Assembly: GCA_934875675.1 (NCBI GenBank)
Contig: CAKXIK010000015.1
Location: forward strand, 1-38,308
DNA length: 38,308 nt
Direction of reading: 5' to 3'
Source of the DNA: an uncultured bacterium
GTDB lineage: Bacteria > Bacillota > Clostridia > Oscillospirales > Acutalibacteraceae
In this document: one piece after another, positions 8,106-16,711 of the stretch
Numbering within the stretch: position 1 is the stretch's first letter
Layout of the letters: each line of letters opens with the position of its first letter
Made by a program: the position numbers and the translations under genes
Notes under the pieces: model-generated
Seen by the model: the letters and a program-made list of their open reading frames with translations, nothing else
Databases searched by the model: none
Told to the model about the DNA's origin: nothing

Positions 8106-10730
8106 TTATTTCAGCATCCCTGCAACGATTTCCTTTGCCTTGGCAAGCGCCGCATCCAGCTTGGAAACATCCTTTGCACCGGCAGTTGCGCTATCCGGTC
8201 TGCCGCCGCCGTTACCGCCTGCAAGCTTTGCAATTTCGCGCACGATGTTGCCTGCATGCGCACCGCTCTGCTGCGCCTTTTTGCCCACTGCACAGGCGAT
8301 GACTGCTTTGTCGTCCCCGATTCCGGCAATGACTGCAACAATGTTATCCGAAAGATCGCGGGCTTTGTCGCACATGGCACGCGCTTCATCTGCTGCAAGA
8401 CCCGGCATTGCGCTCACCAGAACACGCACGGTGCCAACCTCTTCGGCAGCAGAAACCAGCTCGCCAACCTTTTCGGCTGCCATCTGGGAACGAACTGCCG
8501 CCAGCTCTTTTTCCTTTGCCTTCAGCTCTGCGGTCACCTGCTGGGCGCGCTGCACCAATTCGGAGCTGTTCGTTTTAAGTGCCCCGGCAGCAGAAGAAAT
8601 CTCCGCCAGAGAAGCGTCGAGCAGCTTCTTGACGCCAAGCCCTGTCACGGCTTCGATGCGGCGAACGCCCGCGGCAACCGAGCTTTCGCCCGTAATCTTA
8701 AACAGACCAAGCTTTGCGGTATTGTCAATATGCGTTCCGCCGCAAAATTCAACAGAGAATTTGCCTGCACGGACAACGCGAACCATGGCACCGTATTTTT
8801 CACCAAAGAGTGCCATTGCACCAAGCTTTTTGGCTTCCTCAATCGGCATTTCGGTCATGGTGACCGCCTCGCCGCGGAGCAATTCCTCATTGACGAGCTG
8901 CTCCACCTTTTGCAGCTCGTCTGCGGTCAGTGCAGCAAAGTGCGTAAAGTCAAAGCGCACGTGCTCGCCGGTAACCAACTGACCTGCCTGCTCCACATGC
9001 GTACCAAGCACCGTTCTCAGGGCAGCCTGCAGCAAGTGAGCCGCGGTATGGTTGCGCATAATTGCAAGACGGCGCTCGCTGTCCACAGCGGCATGAACCT
9101 GCATATCCTGCGTCACCTCACCGGCTGTCACCACGCAGTGATGCACAAAAACACCGTCGGTTTTCGTGGTGTCGGTCACGGTCAGGGTGCAGCCTTTGCC
9201 GGAAATCGTTCCGGTATCACCCACCTGACCGCCGCCCTCGCCATAAAACGGCGTAGCGCCCAGCACAACCAGCACCTCTTCTCCCTCTTCTGCGGAAGAA
9301 ACCTGCTCGCCGTTCTTAACAAGCGCCTGCACGGTGGTGTCACATTCCATCTCCGTATATCCAACAAAATCGGTGGGCTCCAGCTCATCGAACACTGAGC
9401 CTTCTCCTGCCCATGCATCCACGTCGGACTTTTTGCGTTTGGAGCGCGCACGCTCTTTTTGCTCCTTCATCAGCTCATGAAAACGCTCTTCGTCCACCTT
9501 TTTGCCGCGCTCTGCAACAATCTCGCGGGTGAGGTCGAGCGGGAAGCCATAGGTATCGCTCAGCTTGAATGCGTCGTCGCCGCAAAGCGTATCGCCCGCC
9601 GTATTTTGCAGCATCTCCTCCAGCAGAGAAAGCCCCTGGTCAACGGTGCGGTTAAAGCTTTCTTCTTCCACTGCAACCACTTTCTTGATGAACGTCTGCT
9701 TTTCCTTCAGCTCGGGGTATGCCGATTCGTTGGCGGCAATCACAACATCGCAAAGCTCGGCAAGGAACGGGCGGTCGATGCCCAGCAAACGGCCATGACG
9801 GGCAGCACGGCGCAGCAAACGGCGCAGCACATAGCCGCGGCCTTCGTTGGAGGGCATCACACCATCGCCGATCATGAACGAGGTGGAACGGATGTGGTCG
9901 GTGATTACGCGCAGGGAGATATCGCTCTTTTCGCCTGCTCCGTAAGCCACGCCGGAAATTTCGATCACCTTTTTCATGATGGACTGAACCGTATCCACAA
10001 GGAACAGATTTTCCACACCCTGCATCACACAGGCAAGGCGTTCCAGTCCCATTCCGGTATCAATATTTTTGTGCTCCATCTCGGTGTAATTGCCGTTGCC
10101 GTCATTAACGAACTGCGAAAACACGTTATTCCAAATCTCAACATAACGGTCGCAGTCGCAGCCCACGCCGCAGGTTGGTTTTCCGCAGCCATACTGCTCG
10201 CCGCGGTCAAAGTAAATTTCCGAGCAGGGGCCGCACGGCCCGGGGCCATGCTCCCAGAAGTTATCCTCTTTTCCAAGGCGCTTCATATGCGAAGGGGCAA
10301 CGCCGATCTCCTTCGTCCAGATGTCATAAGCCTCGTCGTCATTTTTATAAACAGAAACATAAATCTTTTCAGCCGGCATCTCCAGCGCCTTGGTGAAGAA
10401 CTCCCACGACCAGTTGATGGCTTCACGCTTGAAGTAATCACCAAAAGAGAAGTTGCCGAGCATTTCAAAAAACGTGCCGTGGCGCGCTGTGATGCCGACC
10501 CGCTCAATATCCGGCGTACGAATGCATTTTTGGCAGGTGGTCACGCGAGTGCGCGGCGGAGTTACCTCTCCGGTAAAAAATTTCTTCATTGGCGCCATGC
10601 CGGAATTTATCAGCAGCAGGCTCTTGTCGTTTTGCGGCACAAGAGAAAAGCTCTTCAGCCGCAGATGTCCCTTTGACTCAAAAAAGGACAGATATTTTTC
10701 GCGTAGCTCGTTCAGTCCGGTCCATTCCAT
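8106..10730 (-). CDS. alaS: Alanyl-tRNA synthetase
   Basis: The enzyme charges tRNA-Ala and edits Ser or Gly mischarging. The 874 residues carry the class II catalytic domain from the start (WTGLNELREKYLSFFESKGH), the tRNA-recognition region, the editing domain with RNHTAAHLLQA and CGGTHIDNT (zinc-binding His/Cys), and the C-terminal DHHA1 oligomerisation region ending in GGGRPDSATAGAK. ATGs lie in frame at 10730, 10736 and 10751. I chose 10730 because AGGAG is 9 bases upstream and it gives the family's normal N-terminus; 10736 (spacing 3) is the main alternative. It is expressed under a T-box leader. Confidence 0.97.
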   Translation of the reverse strand: MEWTGLNELREKYLSFFESKGHLRLKSFSLVPQNDKSLLLINSGMAPMKKFFTGEVTPPRTRVTTCQKCIRTPDIERVGITARHGTFFEMLGNFSFGDYFKREAINWSWEFFTKALEMPAEKIYVSVYKNDDEAYDIWTKEIGVAPSHMKRLGKEDNFWEHGPGPCGPCSEIYFDRGEQYGCGKPTCGVGCDCDRYVEIWNNVFSQFVNDGNGNYTEMEHKNIDTGMGLERLACVMQGVENLFLVDTVQSIMKKVIEISGVAYGAGEKSDISLRVITDHIRSTSFMIGDGVMPSNEGRGYVLRRLLRRAARHGRLLGIDRPFLAELCDVVIAANESAYPELKEKQTFIKKVVAVEEESFNRTVDQGLSLLEEMLQNTAGDTLCGDDAFKLSDTYGFPLDLTREIVAERGKKVDEERFHELMKEQKERARSKRKKSDVDAWAGEGSVFDELEPTDFVGYTEMECDTTVQALVKNGEQVSSAEEGEEVLVVLGATPFYGEGGGQVGDTGTISGKGCTLTVTDTTKTDGVFVHHCVVTAGEVTQDMQVHAAVDSERRLAIMRNHTAAHLLQAALRTVLGTHVEQAGQLVTGEHVRFDFTHFAALTADELQKVEQLVNEELLRGEAVTMTEMPIEEAKKLGAMALFGEKYGAMVRVVRAGKFSVEFCGGTHIDNTAKLGLFKITGESSVAAGVRRIEAVTGLGVKKLLDASLAEISSAAGALKTNSSELVQRAQQVTAELKAKEKELAAVRSQMAAEKVGELVSAAEEVGTVRVLVSAMPGLAADEARAMCDKARDLSDNIVAVIAGIGDDKAVIACAVGKKAQQSGAHAGNIVREIAKLAGGNGGGRPDSATAGAKDVSKLDAALAKAKEIVAGMLK

Positions 10731-10828
10731 TTTCATTGACTCCTTTTTCAAATTAAATAATCATCATTCCGCTTTCGTGCTGCCAAAACCGTTTCGTGCA
10801 TCGGGCTTGCTGCCGCCGCAAAAGGGCA

Positions 10829-11060
10829 TAAAAAAGACCCTTTCTCCCCAACACATGGGACGAAAAGATCCGCGGTACCACCCAAATTGCACTCTGCAAA
10901 GCAAAATGCCTCTCTGATTCTTAACGCGAAAACACGCCGACACTCTTCGTGCCGGAACTCCGGGGCGGCAGTGAACGCATCAACCGGCAAAAGCCTTTCA
11001 GCCAAGGGCCTTTTCTCTGCAGCGGGCAGATGCGATTCTTCCCCATCAATGTTTCAATAT
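10829..11060 (-). promoter_or_regulatory. T-box riboswitch leader of alaS
   Basis: On the minus strand the conserved T-box sequence GGTGGTACCGCG lies at 10882-10871. It is followed by a terminator: the arm at 10870-10857 (GATCTTTTCGTCCC) pairs, with some G-U pairs and one mismatch, with the arm at 10849-10836, and a run of T follows at 10835-10829. Upstream, 11050-10890 holds the Stem I region, including a candidate Ala codon (GCC) in a CTGCCGCC context near 10970; I did not fold it fully. Uncharged tRNA-Ala is expected to bind Stem I and the T-box bulge and so prevent termination. This leader explains the roughly 340 bases ahead of alaS. Confidence 0.92.
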
Positions 11061-11068
11061 TAGTTTTT

Positions 11069-11097
11069 ATTATAGACTTCCCCGTGCAAATTGTCAA
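11069..11097 (-). promoter_or_regulatory. Promoter of the alaS T-box transcript
   Basis: This is a near-consensus sigma-A promoter on the minus strand: TTGACA (11097-11092) and TATAAT (11074-11069), 17 bases apart. Transcription would start near 11062, just ahead of the T-box Stem I. Confidence 0.85.
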
Positions 11098-11130
11098 CGG
11101 CGAAATCAAAAATTCTGCACATGTTCTTTG

Positions 11131-12762
11131 TCAATTTTGAACACCCAAGTTGCTTTCCTGTGCAGCTTCCAGTTGTGCAATACCGTCGGCAACTTCCTTA
11201 AAAACAGGGGCACAGACCTTACTGCCGGACTTTCCGTTTTCCGCCATTACCACAATCACGTATTTCGGTTGTTCTGCGGGGTAAAATCCTGCGCACCATG
11301 CCTGGATCACTTCTTCTCCGTTTGCATCGGTACTGCCGGTTTCCGCGGTTGCAGTTTTTGCCCCGGCACCCCCTGTTTCCGGCTTGCCGGACGATGCGGT
11401 TCCTCCCTCAATTGCCGCAACCATATAACTGCGCACCAGCTCTGCCGTATGCGATGTCATGGCGCGTGAGCTGACCTCTGCTGCCGCTGCCGCCACGGTT
11501 GCCCCGGCAGAAAGCCTGCCCTCCACAAGCGATGGCTCCGTATAAACACCGTCACACGCAATCGCCTGCACCATCCCTGCAATTTGCAGCGGCGTTGCCA
11601 GCAGATCACCCTGCCCGAACGAGAAATTTGCCAAAGCTGCCGGCGCACTCAGATTCCGTGCGGTGGGCAGGCTGCCGGTTGCAGAGCTAAAGTCCGCGGC
11701 AAGCCAGGTCGCCCGTCCAAACCCAAGCTTTTGTGCCATTGACAGAATTGGCTGATATCCAATCCGGTCGGCCAGATGAATAAAAAAGCAATTGCAGGAA
11801 AAAGCCACCGCGCGCGAAATATCCACGGTTCCATGCGGTGTGCCGCCAATGCACTGGAATAATCGCCCTGCGTAATCGGTGGTTCCGGTACATTCCAGTG
11901 TCATTTCCGTTTCGTTCTGTTCTGCAGCAGCACAAGCCACCACCAGTTTAAAAACCGACCCGGTATTATAGGCATTGAGCGTGCGATTCACCAGCGGTGA
12001 GGATGCATCTTCCAAAGCCGCTGTAAGGTTATTAGGGTCATAATCCGGCAGGCTGACCATCGCACGGATTTTTGCTGCCCCCGTTTCCAGCACGACTACT
12101 GCACCGGAAGAAAAGTGATTTTGCGCTGCCTGTGCCGCAATTTGCTGAATCCGTTCATCAATGGTGAGCACAACGCCGTTTTTGCTGTTTTGCGTCGTAT
12201 CGTCCAGCGACATCGTTTCCCCGGTGAGTGCGCGTCCTAATGCATCTGCACGGTACCGGAGGGAAACAGAGCCGTTGCATTCGGAAAGCCAGCTATCAAA
12301 TGATTTTTCAATTCCTGTAACACCGTGCCCGTCCTGACCCACATATCCGATGATATGTTCCAGTCCGCTTTGCTTGGTGTAGCGCTGCGGAACCTGATAG
12401 GTAAGCAATCCGGATGCTGCTGCCGTTGCATTCGTGGGCCAATCAAACTGCACCGGTTTTCCCTTTTCCAATTCTTCAAACACGGCTGCCGATTCTTTGG
12501 GGGCAAGTGTGTCACTGATTGCGGTTACACTTTCCGGCGTGGCAATTGCAACTGCACGGGAAACCTCTTCGGCATTGGTGAGCGGGTTAAGATTGCAGTC
12601 ATAAATGGTTCCCCGTGTTTTTCCAAGTGTCATCACATAGCTGCTTTGATTCTGCGCTGCCTGGCGCAAGGTTTCCCCCTGCGAAAGATCCAATACGCGA
12701 AAAATCATTCCGGTAAATAACGCGATTAAAACGCAGAAGCTGATAACCGCCCGTTTTTTCAC
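11131..12762 (-). CDS. Penicillin-binding transpeptidase with a KTA active-site box
   Basis: This is a class B-like peptidoglycan transpeptidase of 543 residues. One N-terminal membrane segment (about 5-21) anchors it with the catalytic domain outside. A dimerisation-like region (TRGTIYDCNLNPL near 49) is followed by the transpeptidase domain: SVFK at 269-272 (nucleophile Ser269), SCN at 322-324, and KTA at 470-472 where the family has KTG. No PASTA domain follows. The size resembles the SpoVD/PbpA group, but I cannot assign a symbol. The start is a GTG with AAAGGA upstream. It ends about 30 bases before the alaS promoter and is probably transcribed alone. Confidence 0.88.
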   Translation of the reverse strand: MKKRAVISFCVLIALFTGMIFRVLDLSQGETLRQAAQNQSSYVMTLGKTRGTIYDCNLNPLTNAEEVSRAVAIATPESVTAISDTLAPKESAAVFEELEKGKPVQFDWPTNATAAASGLLTYQVPQRYTKQSGLEHIIGYVGQDGHGVTGIEKSFDSWLSECNGSVSLRYRADALGRALTGETMSLDDTTQNSKNGVVLTIDERIQQIAAQAAQNHFSSGAVVVLETGAAKIRAMVSLPDYDPNNLTAALEDASSPLVNRTLNAYNTGSVFKLVVACAAAEQNETEMTLECTGTTDYAGRLFQCIGGTPHGTVDISRAVAFSCNCFFIHLADRIGYQPILSMAQKLGFGRATWLAADFSSATGSLPTARNLSAPAALANFSFGQGDLLATPLQIAGMVQAIACDGVYTEPSLVEGRLSAGATVAAAAAEVSSRAMTSHTAELVRSYMVAAIEGGTASSGKPETGGAGAKTATAETGSTDANGEEVIQAWCAGFYPAEQPKYVIVVMAENGKSGSKVCAPVFKEVADGIAQLEAAQESNLGVQN

Positions 12763-12887
12763 ATTCAGTCATTCCTTTCGTCAGCGCAGTGGTATCATAA
12801 TCAACTAACACGCTTTCCAATACCTTTACCAAACGTAGTATTGACGAAAAAAATGAAAATAATAGGCGAATTTTTCTCTTTACGCAG

Positions 12888-12932
12888 CAATCCCCGCCGA
12901 AAGTTGCCTCTGCACTCTTCCCACGGGGATTG
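12888..12932. terminator. Hairpin between the alpha-galactosidase and PBP genes
   Basis: CAATCCCCG (12888-12896) pairs perfectly with CGGGGATTG (12924-12932) across a 27-base loop. It lies just after the alpha-galactosidase stop on the minus strand. No clean T-run follows on that strand, so it may act as a weak terminator or a 3' stabiliser. The loop is long for an intrinsic terminator. Confidence 0.4.
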
Positions 12933-12953
12933 TTATCATTTTTTAATTTGGGA

Positions 12954-15149
12954 TTACTCCTCAACTGCCGTAAAACACAGCACCATGCTGAACCCGTCGG
13001 GATATTGCCCATTAAGGTTTAATCCTGCATTCATCAGCGTATCACCGGAATAAATATGTCCGCTGGCAGTTTCTTGATACTTTCTGTTTGCATCCAGCCC
13101 GCGAAGGCGCAAATTCGTCGTCATATGAATTTTGCAGCGAGTGACCACAAAGGTAACAATCGCCTTCGTCTGATCAGCAGAAACCGATTCCCATGCACAG
13201 CGGTTTGCATCCTCAAACGGATTGATCAGCCGGTAAAAATCACCGTCCTGCACAACCGGAGACCATTCGTGGCTGCGTGCAACCTGCTCCCGAACCAATG
13301 CTTTTTCAGCCTGGCTCAGCTTGGTCAAATCAAGCTCATAGCCGAATGCGCCAGCCAATGCCACATTACCCCGCGTCTCAAAGCTGGTTTCCCTGCCGGT
13401 CTGATGATTCGGCGAAGCAGACACATGCGCACTGACCGAAGAAAGCGGATAAACCATAGAGGTACCGTACTGAATTCGGCAGCGCTCCATTGCATCGGTA
13501 TCATCACTCGTCCAGATCTGCGGGCAATAATACAGCATGGCAGGGTCAAATCGTCCGCCACCGCCGGCACAGCCTTCAAACAAGACCTTCGGAAATGCAG
13601 CAGTCAATCGCTCAAGCAGATCATAAAGGCCCAGCACATAGCGATGAAAAATTTCCTGCTGATGCTCTGGAGACAAAAGTGCACTGCCAGCTTCAGTCAG
13701 ATTGCGGTTAAAATCCCATTTTACATAGGCAATATTAGCGGAATGGAGCACGCTGGACACAACCTCAAACAGGTATGACCGCACATCCTCACGACTCATA
13801 TCCAGGACATACTGATGACGCGCAATCGATTTTTCACGTCCCGGTGCACAAAGGCACCAATCGGGATGTGCACGGTAAAGCTCTGAATCGGGCGAAATCA
13901 TCTCCGGTTCAAACCAAATGCCAAACTTCAGTCCTAATGCATTGACCTGATCCACCAAAGGCTTGAGCCCGCCGCTGAGTTTTTTCTCATTGACAAACCA
14001 ATCGCCGAGTGAAGTCGTATCGTCATTGCGCTTGCCGAACCAGCCGTCATCCATCACAAGCATTTCAATGCCGAGCTCGGCAGCATCCTTTGCGATGGCA
14101 AGCAACTTTTTCTCATCAAAATCAAAATAGGTTGCTTCCCAGTTGTTCACCAGAATGGGACGCTGTTTTTCTTTCCATTCCCCACGGCAAAGATTGTGCC
14201 GGTAAAGCTTATGGAAGGTACGGCTCATTCCTCCCAAACCTTCGGAAGAATGCACCAGAACCGCTTCGGGAGTTGCAAAGCTTTGCCCCGGGGCAAGCTT
14301 CCACGCAAAATCAATCGGATTGATTCCCATCACTACACGGGCGGAGTCGTAGTAGCTGCATTCCGTTTCAATGGCAAAATTACCACTGTACACAAGGCTG
14401 AACCCATAGACATCTCCAAAGTCCTCATTCGCTGTTCTGCCGACCAGAGCAGCAAAGGGATTGTGGTAATGGCTGGATGCACCGCGCAAGCTCGAAACAG
14501 TTCGGATATCGTGTGAAAGGGGTTCACGCGATACCTGACGTTCCTGCGCCCACGAGCCGTACAAGTGCAGCAAATCGTAATCCATCGTTGGAAAATCGAG
14601 TGCTGCGCTGGCCGCTTTTTCAATGACAAACGGTTCATCTCCGGCGTTTCGAATTACACAAGCACGCGTAATGGCATCATACGGTTCCAGCACACCATAA
14701 AGCAGATGTACCTCGGCCCCGGTGAGAGAATCCTCCAGCGTCACATCTAATGTCTGTGCCTTGTCCTCATCGGCATAAACTGCCGGCTGACCGGGCAACG
14801 AGTACTTTCCTCTGCGAATTTCATGGCAGCGGTATTTTAAAGAGGTTGCACTGCTTCCGTTTGTACCCCGAATTGCAATCGCTGCCGCACGGAAATCTCC
14901 GGTTCCCATGCAGGGGTATTCCTGTCTCTGCGTATCAAGCGAATAATTCCCATCGGTACTGCCGGGGGGATTTGCCGAGGTTGAGGAAACTCCCATTCCA
15001 AAAGCGAGGTAAGAAAGATCAATATCGGAGATTTTTTTGCCAAAATAAAGATGAAGCAGATTATTCTGCTCATCTGCCCGAAAAGCATAACTCACGTGGT
15101 TTGCATCCAAACGAAAGGTTCTGGTTTCCGCATTAAAAACAATAGCCAT
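12954..15149 (-). CDS. Alpha-galactosidase, glycoside hydrolase family 36
   Basis: The enzyme releases alpha-linked galactose from melibiose or raffinose-type sugars. The 731 residues show the N-terminal beta-sandwich, then the (beta/alpha)8 barrel with NNWEATYFDF, MLVMDDGWFG, WFEPEMISPDS, YVKWDFNRN (the Asp of KWDxN is the nucleophile) and WTSDDTDAMERC (the acid/base Asp). There is no signal peptide, so it is cytosolic. GGAAAGGA precedes the ATG. No transporter or regulator gene lies beside it, so the substrate probably enters through a system encoded elsewhere. Length and motifs match the long tetrameric GH36 type of Firmicutes. Confidence 0.96.
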   Translation of the reverse strand: MAIVFNAETRTFRLDANHVSYAFRADEQNNLLHLYFGKKISDIDLSYLAFGMGVSSTSANPPGSTDGNYSLDTQRQEYPCMGTGDFRAAAIAIRGTNGSSATSLKYRCHEIRRGKYSLPGQPAVYADEDKAQTLDVTLEDSLTGAEVHLLYGVLEPYDAITRACVIRNAGDEPFVIEKAASAALDFPTMDYDLLHLYGSWAQERQVSREPLSHDIRTVSSLRGASSHYHNPFAALVGRTANEDFGDVYGFSLVYSGNFAIETECSYYDSARVVMGINPIDFAWKLAPGQSFATPEAVLVHSSEGLGGMSRTFHKLYRHNLCRGEWKEKQRPILVNNWEATYFDFDEKKLLAIAKDAAELGIEMLVMDDGWFGKRNDDTTSLGDWFVNEKKLSGGLKPLVDQVNALGLKFGIWFEPEMISPDSELYRAHPDWCLCAPGREKSIARHQYVLDMSREDVRSYLFEVVSSVLHSANIAYVKWDFNRNLTEAGSALLSPEHQQEIFHRYVLGLYDLLERLTAAFPKVLFEGCAGGGGRFDPAMLYYCPQIWTSDDTDAMERCRIQYGTSMVYPLSSVSAHVSASPNHQTGRETSFETRGNVALAGAFGYELDLTKLSQAEKALVREQVARSHEWSPVVQDGDFYRLINPFEDANRCAWESVSADQTKAIVTFVVTRCKIHMTTNLRLRGLDANRKYQETASGHIYSGDTLMNAGLNLNGQYPDGFSMVLCFTAVEE

Positions 15150-15617
15150 AAAATCTTTCCTTTCCGTCCTACCATAATACTAATTTTCCTTGAAACAGAG
15201 AAAATTCCCCATCCATTCCTGCTTTACCTGCCTAAAAATCCATTAAAATGAATTAATTTGATGGTAGCATAAACTCTTTTTTATTGCAATAAACAGAACG
15301 ATTTTTCCATACAACGGAAAGATTTCTGCATCCCCTGGTGTTAAAGATTCATCAAACGTCCAAATCACATTGTGGTAAGCCGAAGGGTACACACCCCGTG
15401 ATTTTCCGCAGTCAGTTCTTTTTTAGGCACATTAAGAATATTTTGATATTGATTATATGGTTCCACTTGAAAAGCTGCGTTTTCCTGATAAACTGCCACA
15501 CAAAGAAGAAAGAGAGCCTGACCCTGCTGTCTTGCAGCTATTGTATCACAGGTATCTCGAAGCTTGCTGATATCCAAAAATATTAACTTTTTATTTATTA
15601 TGCGAGGAGAAATCTGC
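15150..15617. other. Divergent intergenic region with an unexplained ORF remnant
   Basis: These 468 bases separate the alpha-galactosidase from the divergent SOD-family gene. The left third is AT-rich and holds the promoter at 15261-15289. The right part (15365 to about 15580) contains a minus-strand open stretch with protein-like composition (for example DTCDTIAARQQGQALF) but no credible start or ribosome binding site. It may be a remnant of a lost gene. I do not recognise it. Confidence 0.4.
15261..15289 (-). promoter_or_regulatory. Candidate promoter for alpha-galactosidase
   Basis: On the minus strand, TTGCAA (15289-15284) and TACCAT (15266-15261) are 17 bases apart, about 110 bases before the start codon. 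The -10 box is weak. No clear catabolite (cre) site is visible near it. Confidence 0.4.
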
Positions 15618-16268
15618 ATGAACAAAATGCATTCCGCAATGGAACAAAGTCTTACTGAACATTATCCTTTTTCATTTCCGGAGCTGCCATACGCCTATGG
15701 AGCATTGTGCCCTGTACTCAATTCGGCAACTCTGCATTATCACCACGACCGGCATCTTAAAACCTATACGGAACAGCTAAATGCATTAATTCGAACATTG
15801 CCGGGGCTGTGGGATCTTACTTTATCGCAGCTGCTGAGTAATCCAATGCAGCTGCCTCCCGCTCAGAGAACTGCCATTCTTCGTTCTGCGGGCGGCGTTC
15901 TCAATCATCGCCTTTATTTTTGCGCACTTTCTCCTCATCGTTTACATTCCAGTGCAGCTCTGCAGCAAGCAATTATGGTAAGCTTTGGCTCTCAAGACGC
16001 ACTGCTCGATAAAATGAAACAAACCGGTCTCTCCGTCTTTGGCTCCGGTTGGGCGTGGTTGGTCAAAGACCGTTCCGGCGGCTTAAACGTCATTTCGACG
16101 GCAAATCAAAACTGCCCCATCACACGCGGATTACAGTCCCTTCTCCCTTTGGACGTATGGGAGCATGCATATTATTTATGGTATCAAAACCGTCGTGATG
16201 AATATATTTCAAACTGGAGTACAATGATCAATTGGGATTTCGTTGAACGGCTCTTTCTTGCTCTATGA
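15618..16268 (+). CDS. Fe/Mn superoxide dismutase family protein
   Basis: The family converts superoxide to peroxide and oxygen. The 216-residue product keeps all four metal-ligand contexts: HHDRHLKTY near residue 33, GVLNHRLYF near 93, and DVWEHAY near 181 (Asp and His). GSGWAWLV and YQNRRDEYISNW are typical C-terminal motifs. Two positions differ from the usual: the second His of the KHHQTY motif is Leu (RHLKTY), and the FW after the second ligand is YF, so activity or metal preference may be changed. A coat or spore-associated SOD-like role is another possibility. GAGGAGA precedes the ATG at 15618. A terminator follows, so it is a single-gene unit. Confidence 0.88.
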   Translation: MNKMHSAMEQSLTEHYPFSFPELPYAYGALCPVLNSATLHYHHDRHLKTYTEQLNALIRTLPGLWDLTLSQLLSNPMQLPPAQRTAILRSAGGVLNHRLYFCALSPHRLHSSAALQQAIMVSFGSQDALLDKMKQTGLSVFGSGWAWLVKDRSGGLNVISTANQNCPITRGLQSLLPLDVWEHAYYLWYQNRRDEYISNWSTMINWDFVERLFLAL

Positions 16269-16306
16269 TAATATTTTTTGTTCGGCAGAATCCGCCTCCT
16301 TTTGAT

Positions 16307-16345
16307 AACACCGGTTCACTGTATTGTTGAGCCGGTGTTTCTTTA
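16307..16345 (+). terminator. Terminator of the SOD-family gene
   Basis: AACACCGGTTCA (16307-16318) pairs with TGAGCCGGTGTT (16328-16339), with one G-T pair and a 9-base loop. It is followed by TCTTT. Confidence 0.75.
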
Positions 16346-16441
16346 AATTCTGAACTAATTTCTGTATTTTTATTGAACCGTATTGGGTTATTACAATATT
16401 TGCATTAAAAAGCAGAAAAATAAAAAAATCGAAAATTACTC

Positions 16442-16470
16442 TTGACTTTTTATTTTGAATACGGTATATT
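16442..16470 (+). promoter_or_regulatory. Promoter of tRNA-Tyr
   Basis: TTGACT (16442-16447) and TATATT (16465-16470) are 17 bases apart. Between this promoter and the tRNA lies a short hairpin leader in which GCACC (16477-16481) pairs with GGTGC (16500-16504), with GGG-ACA-CCC inside it. It is presumably removed by tRNA 5' processing. Confidence 0.75.
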
Positions 16471-16520
16471 ATTAGAGCACCCTACGGGACACCCTGTTAG
16501 GTGCGAACATTTGAATATTT

Positions 16521-16605
16521 GGGGGAATTCCCGAGTGGCCAAAGGGGACAGACTGTAAATCTGCTGTCAATGACTTCGGTGGTTCGAATCCACCTTCCCC
16601 CACCA
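16521..16605 (+). tRNA. tRNA-Tyr (anticodon GTA)
   Basis: This is an 85-base class II tRNA with an encoded CCA end. The acceptor stem GGGGGAA (16521-16527) pairs with TTCCCCC (16595-16601). The anticodon arm is CAGA-CTGTAAA-TCTG with anticodon GTA. A long variable arm is present, as bacterial tRNA-Tyr requires, and the T arm is GGTGG-TTCGAAT-CCACC. Confidence 0.96.
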
Positions 16606-16640
16606 AAAAGATTGTCGATTTTGTCGGCAATCTTTTTTTA
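16606..16640 (+). terminator. Terminator of tRNA-Tyr
   Basis: AAAAGATTGTCGA pairs with TCGGCAATCTTTT, with one G-T pair and a TTTTG loop, and ends in a T-run. It begins directly after the CCA. Confidence 0.85.
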
Positions 16641-16711
16641 TTTACATCAGAAATTTTCATGTTATAATCAGGGTGAGATTGATTATATAACATAAAATGG
16701 AGGGATTTAAA

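Noticed and set aside
8055..9398. 447-residue plus-strand open frame opposite alaS
   Set aside because: It is the antisense shadow of alaS; composition is His/Cys/Arg-rich and no ribosome binding site or family motif is seen.
10748..11005. 85-residue minus-strand open frame upstream of alaS
   Set aside because: It lies wholly within the T-box leader, whose conserved RNA elements explain the sequence.
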